From: Faecalibacterium sp. I4-3-84
Lineage (GTDB): Bacteria; Bacillota; Clostridia; Oscillospirales; Ruminococcaceae
DNA length: 64,000 bases
Assembly: GCF_023347255.1 (NCBI RefSeq)
Contig: NZ_CP094466.1
Location: 930,001 to 994,000, forward strand
Direction of reading: 5' to 3'
In this document: in pieces, positions 60,560 to 64,000 of the stretch
How the letters are laid out: each line of letters opens with the position of its first letter
Numbering within the stretch: position 1 is the first letter of the stretch
Notes under the pieces: generated by a model
Seen by the model: the letters and a program-made list of their open reading frames with translations, nothing else
Database searches by the model: none
What the model was told of the DNA's origin: nothing
Translations under genes and position numbers: made by a program

Positions 60560-60767
60560 ACCTCTCCCGAAAGGGAGAGGTTTTGTCAGTTTTCCTCAAA
60601 CTTTTTTGCTCACTGTTAAAAGCTCGCCCTTCGGGAGAGCTGTCGCGGCGCAAGCCGTGACTGAGAAGGGTTTCTCCCTTAACAAAAACAGCCCCGCCGC
60701 CGTTTTCCCGGCAACGGGGCTGTTGATCGCATTGTGTCAGAAGCTTTTCTTCCGAACGAAAGGCTGA
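60560..60767 (-). terminator. Hairpin-rich spacer with the terminator of ispH-rpsA
   Basis: ACAGCCCCG/CGGGGCTGT (60688-60724) with TTTTTGTT on the - strand ends the ispH-rpsA gene. Further down, CCTCTCCC-GAAA-GGGAGAGG (60571-60590) forms a perfect tetraloop hairpin. No coding signal is seen. Confidence 0.7.
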
Positions 60768-62678
60768 TTACTCAGCGTCGTCGTTCAGCAGGGCCTTCAT
60801 GGACAGGCTGATGCGCTTCTTGTCGAAGTCGACATCCAGCAGCTTCACATCGACCATATCGCCGACCTTCAGTGCGTCAGAGACCTTCTCAACGCGGTCA
60901 TTGCTGATCTCGCTGATGTGGACCAGACCATCCACACCCGGCAGGATGCGGACGAATGCACCGAACTTGGTCAGGGAGACGACCGGAGCATGGAAGGTGC
61001 TGCCGATGGGGTAGTTGTTCTTCAGCTGCTCCCAGGGGTTGTCCTCGGCCTTCTTGTAGCCCAGAGAGACCTTGTGGTTCTCGGTGTCGATATCCTTCAC
61101 ATACACCTCGATGGTGTCGCCAACGGAGACGACCTCGGAAGGATGCTTGATGCGGTTCCAGCTCAGCTCGCTGATGTGGCACAGACCGTCCACACCGCCG
61201 ATATCGACGAATGCACCGTAAGAAGTCAGGCTCTTGACAACGCCGGTGTAGGTCTTGCCCACCTCAACGTTTGCCCAGAACTCTTCACGCTTTGCCTTGT
61301 TCTGCTCAGCGGTCACCTTGTTGATGCTGCCGACGATCTTGCGGCCGGAGCACTCGGTGACAACCAGCTGAACGTGCTGGCCAACCAGAGCGGTGTAGTC
61401 CTCATCACGGCGCATAGTAGCCTGAGAACGAGGAACGAACACCTTGACACCCTTGACGTTGACCACAACGCCGCCCTTGTTGAACTCGGTGACATCGCCC
61501 TCGACGACCTCGCCGGACTCAGCGGCCTTAGCGATCTCTTCCATGCCCTTGCGAGATGCGAGCTTCTTGCGGGAGAGCTGGATGACGCCATCCTGATCCA
61601 TAACCTTCTCGACGATGAGGTCCAGCTCATCGCCAACCTTCACCAGGTCTTCGACCTTGGCGGAGGAATCATCGGTCAGCTCGCTCAGCTTGACAAAGCC
61701 GGTCTGCTTCGCTCCGATATCCACCTGGATCTCGTTGGCAGAGATGCTGGTCACGATTCCTTTCACAATACTGCCTGCATGAACACGCTTTTCCTCGGAT
61801 GCATTCAGCATCTCCTCAAAGCTCATGCTGTCATTGATTTCTGCGCTCATACTGTTAAGTACCTCCTCAATAATAGACGATGGCGTTGAAGCCCCGGCTG
61901 TCACGCCCGCCACTTTAACATCTGCAAACCATTCCGGCCGAAGTTCGCTCGCTGTCTCGACCGTTACGGCACGCGTGTGTTTTGCGGCGACCTGTACCAG
62001 CTTTTGGGTATTGGAAGAATGATGACCGCCAATGACAACAACGATGTCGCATTTTTGGCTGAGGTCTTCCGCTTCCTGTTGCCTCGCCCACGTCGCATTA
62101 CATATTGTATCAAAAATTCGGGCGTTTGTATAGGCTTTTTTGAGAAACTCCGAACTTTCTTGCCATTTTGTAACCTGAAATGTGGTCTGTGCAACTGCAA
62201 ACAGGGGTTTTTGCGGGTCAGAGGGGCCTTTCCATGCCTTCAACTCGGCCAGATCGGCAAAAACGAACACCTCTCCGCGGGTGTGGCCCACGATCCCCTG
62301 CACCTCCGGATGGGTCTTGTCGCCTGCCACCAGCAGCACCGCCCCCGCCTTTTCGGCCTCGGCGGCAATGCGCTGGATCTTCTGCACGAAGGGGCAGGTG
62401 GCATCATGGTAAGTGATGCCGCGCGCATCCAGCTCGTCGTACACAGTGCGCGGCACACCGTGGCTGCGGATGACCGCCTCGTACCCGGCGGGCACATCGG
62501 CGATGGCATCCGCCACAAGGGCACCCTTTTTCTGCATATCCTCCACAGCCTGCGGGTTATGGATCAGCGGGCCGAGGGTGGCCACCTTGCAGCCTTCGTT
62601 CAGCAGGCCATAGGTCAGGTCCACCGCCCGCTTGACACCAAAGCAGAACCCCGCCGTTTTGGCAACTCGGATCTCCAT
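60768..62678 (-). CDS. ispH: Fused IspH (HMBPP reductase) and ribosomal protein S1
   Basis: This 636-residue protein joins IspH (residues 1-285) to four S1 RNA-binding domains (about 300-635). IspH has the three cysteines of its iron-sulfur cluster: [24 protein letters not shown] and [11 protein letters not shown], plus SHGVPR. It reduces HMBPP to IPP and DMAPP. The S1 repeats are seen at [51 protein letters not shown] and [18 protein letters not shown]. This fusion is known in Clostridia, but its purpose is unclear. It starts three bases after plsC ends. Confidence 0.95.
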   Translation of the reverse strand: MEIRVAKTAGFCFGVKRAVDLTYGLLNEGCKVATLGPLIHNPQAVEDMQKKGALVADAIADVPAGYEAVIRSHGVPRTVYDELDARGITYHDATCPFVQKIQRIAAEAEKAGAVLLVAGDKTHPEVQGIVGHTRGEVFVFADLAELKAWKGPSDPQKPLFAVAQTTFQVTKWQESSEFLKKAYTNARIFDTICNATWARQQEAEDLSQKCDIVVVIGGHHSSNTQKLVQVAAKHTRAVTVETASELRPEWFADVKVAGVTAGASTPSSIIEEVLNSMSAEINDSMSFEEMLNASEEKRVHAGSIVKGIVTSISANEIQVDIGAKQTGFVKLSELTDDSSAKVEDLVKVGDELDLIVEKVMDQDGVIQLSRKKLASRKGMEEIAKAAESGEVVEGDVTEFNKGGVVVNVKGVKVFVPRSQATMRRDEDYTALVGQHVQLVVTECSGRKIVGSINKVTAEQNKAKREEFWANVEVGKTYTGVVKSLTSYGAFVDIGGVDGLCHISELSWNRIKHPSEVVSVGDTIEVYVKDIDTENHKVSLGYKKAEDNPWEQLKNNYPIGSTFHAPVVSLTKFGAFVRILPGVDGLVHISEISNDRVEKVSDALKVGDMVDVKLLDVDFDKKRISLSMKALLNDDAE

Positions 62679-62681
62679 CTT

Positions 62682-63293
62682 TTACGCCCCCATCTTTTCC
62701 CACGCATCCAGCAGGGCCTGCTTGTTGGCACGCAGCTTTTTGGTGTCGCGGCGGCTCTCCATGGCAAACTGCTCTGCAGGCATCGGCTCGCCGTAGATCA
62801 CCCGTACTTTGCAGAACAGGTGCATTTTTCCATCCGGCGTATCGTACAGGATGCGGCAGGGCACTACGTCCACCCCGGCCCCCGCCGCAATGACGAACAG
62901 TCCGCTCTTGGGCGGCAGAAGCTTCCCGTCCTTTTCGCGGGTGCCCTCCGGGAAGATGAGCAGTGTTTCGCCGTTTCTGCACTTTTCTACGGTCTGCTCA
63001 ATGGCAGCCATTTCATCCTTTGTGCCGCGCACGCACACCGCGCCGCAGCACCGGAAGAACCATGTCAGGAAGCCGTTGATCTCGAACAGTTCCTTCTTGG
63101 CGAACACGATCATCCGCCTGCCCCACCGGGTGACCACGATGAACACCGGGTCGATGGCGGAGACATGGGTGGGTGCAAGGATGCAGCCCTTTGTCTTCAC
63201 CTTTTTCAGGTTTTCGCGGCCCTCTACATGGATGCGGAAGCCGATATGCCACAAAAGCCACGCAAAGGGCACTAAGATGTAATATAATATCAT
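62682..63293 (-). CDS. plsC: 1-acyl-sn-glycerol-3-phosphate acyltransferase
   Basis: This 203-residue membrane-associated enzyme adds the second acyl chain to lysophosphatidate. The acyltransferase motif HVSAID (HX4D) lies near residue 43, the substrate-binding FPEGTREKDGKL near 117, and PCRI near 140. An N-terminal hydrophobic segment anchors it. The start overlaps the cmk stop by four bases, so translation is coupled. Confidence 0.92.
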   Translation of the reverse strand: MILYYILVPFAWLLWHIGFRIHVEGRENLKKVKTKGCILAPTHVSAIDPVFIVVTRWGRRMIVFAKKELFEINGFLTWFFRCCGAVCVRGTKDEMAAIEQTVEKCRNGETLLIFPEGTREKDGKLLPPKSGLFVIAAGAGVDVVPCRILYDTPDGKMHLFCKVRVIYGEPMPAEQFAMESRRDTKKLRANKQALLDAWEKMGA

Positions 63294-63967
63294 TTTATCG
63301 TTTTATTCACTTTCTCCGCAATGATTTTCTTCATTGCAGCAAGGCTCTGTTCAAAATCCAGCTCCGAAGTGTCCAGCAGCACGGCATCGTCCGCCTGCTT
63401 CAGGGGTGCAGCGGCACGGTGAGTGTCCTGATAGTCCCGCTGCTTCACGTCGGCCAGCACCTCTTCATAGGGAGTATCGATGCCCTTGGCCTGATACTCT
63501 TTCCACCTGCGTGTGGCGCGGGCTTCCGGCGTGGCGGTAAGGAAGATCTTCACCGTGGCATCCGGCAGCACCACCGTGCCGATATCGCGGCCGTCCATCA
63601 GCACGTCCTGCTTTTTGGCCATATCCCGCTGCAGTTCCAGCAGAAAGGCGCGCACAGTCGGGTTTGCGCCCACGGCAGAGGCAGCCATACCTGCGGCCTC
63701 GGTGCGGATGGCGGTGCTCACATCCTCTTCCTTTAAATAAATGTGCTGTTCGCCCTCAATGGAGGCCAGCCGCAGCTCGATCTGGGGAAGCAGCGCGTTG
63801 ACCGCTGCGTTGTCCTTGGGGTCCTTGCCTGCGCGCAGGGCATACAGGCCGATGGCGCGGTACATGGCACCGGTATCCACATAAATATAGCCCATTTCAG
63901 CCGCCAGACGGCGTGCCAGCGTAGATTTGCCTGCACCTGCAGGCCCGTCGATCGCAACAGATACCAT
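63290..63967 (-). CDS. cmk: Cytidylate kinase
   Basis: This 225-residue kinase phosphorylates CMP and dCMP. The P-loop reads IDGPAGAGKST near residue 6, with YVDTGAMYRAIG, MDGRDIGTVVLPDA and RATRRWKEYQAKG in order, all typical of Cmk. The ATG at 63967 has AAAAAGGAGAG ten bases upstream. It begins the cmk-plsC-ispH-rpsA cluster on the - strand; the promoter lies beyond the window edge. Confidence 0.95.
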   Translation of the reverse strand: MVSVAIDGPAGAGKSTLARRLAAEMGYIYVDTGAMYRAIGLYALRAGKDPKDNAAVNALLPQIELRLASIEGEQHIYLKEEDVSTAIRTEAAGMAASAVGANPTVRAFLLELQRDMAKKQDVLMDGRDIGTVVLPDATVKIFLTATPEARATRRWKEYQAKGIDTPYEEVLADVKQRDYQDTHRAAAPLKQADDAVLLDTSELDFEQSLAAMKKIIAEKVNKTIK

Positions 63968-64000
63968 GTTGTATCTCTCCTTTTTAAACTGAACGATTTA

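Overview
The window reads as a chromosomal segment of a high-GC, low-copy-tRNA member of the Clostridia, most like Faecalibacterium (Oscillospiraceae/Ruminococcaceae). The pointers are gene-content ones, not a database match: a fused IspH-ribosomal protein S1 gene beside cmk and plsC, the ylxM-ffh-rpsP-khpA-rimM-trmD order, an HPr with both His15 and Ser46, an AzgA purine permease, a SAM-I riboswitch on metK, strong AGGAGG ribosome sites, and GC-rich intergenic hairpin repeats. Codon use is uniform except for an acyltransferase gene (43.9-44.9 kb) and an IS110-type element (57.2-59.0 kb), both visibly AT-richer.

Layout. 0-7.2 kb: a sialic acid operon on the + strand (ABC binding protein, two permeases, NanA, a YhcH-like protein, NanE, NanK, an SGNH esterase). 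7.3-12.5 kb: small unrelated units, including a cytosolic BMP-domain protein with a ParB-like N-terminal region. 12.6-13.2 kb: tRNA-Arg and tRNA-His followed by a 164-bp tandem repeat that carries inverted copies of the tRNA-His 3' end. 13.2-23.0 kb: an island on the - strand encoding only virion-assembly proteins (terminase, portal, a Prp protease-scaffold fusion, N4-gp56 capsid, adaptor, nozzle and a putative ejection protein), with no integrase, replication or lysis gene. 23.3-33.5 kb: AzgA permease, a TAXI binding protein coupled to a GltS symporter, the mgl galactose ABC operon, and mgtE with an attenuator-like leader. 33.8-41 kb: an M16 peptidase, an MFS exporter, a zinc phospholipase C-like protein, gpsA, and a long gene-free stretch full of hairpins. 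41-44 kb: a polar amino acid ABC system whose binding-protein gene lies behind a 0.4-kb structured spacer. 43.9-51.7 kb: acyltransferase, uvrC, ptsH, and the SRP/ribosome-maturation operon ending in a TrmD-GNAT fusion. 51.8-57.2 kb: a cysteine-synthase-fold protein lacking the PLP lysine, a MATE exporter, a divergent PRPP synthetase, and metK. 57.2-59.0 kb: the IS110-type element. 59.0-64 kb: deoC, a 44-residue membrane peptide, a GtrA protein carrying a sodium-decarboxylase motif, ispH-rpsA, plsC and cmk.

The most unusual items are the self-contained capsid-maturation module (a Prp protease fused to its own scaffold substrate, with matching LQLFA cleavage motifs on scaffold and capsid), the TAXI-GltS pairing, the lysine-less CysK homologue, the GtrA protein with an OadB-like GGADGPT insert, the IS110-type element with rod-like flanking RNA structures, and two families of dispersed intergenic hairpin elements whose stems covary between copies. 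All functional statements are from reading the sequence; no search was run.
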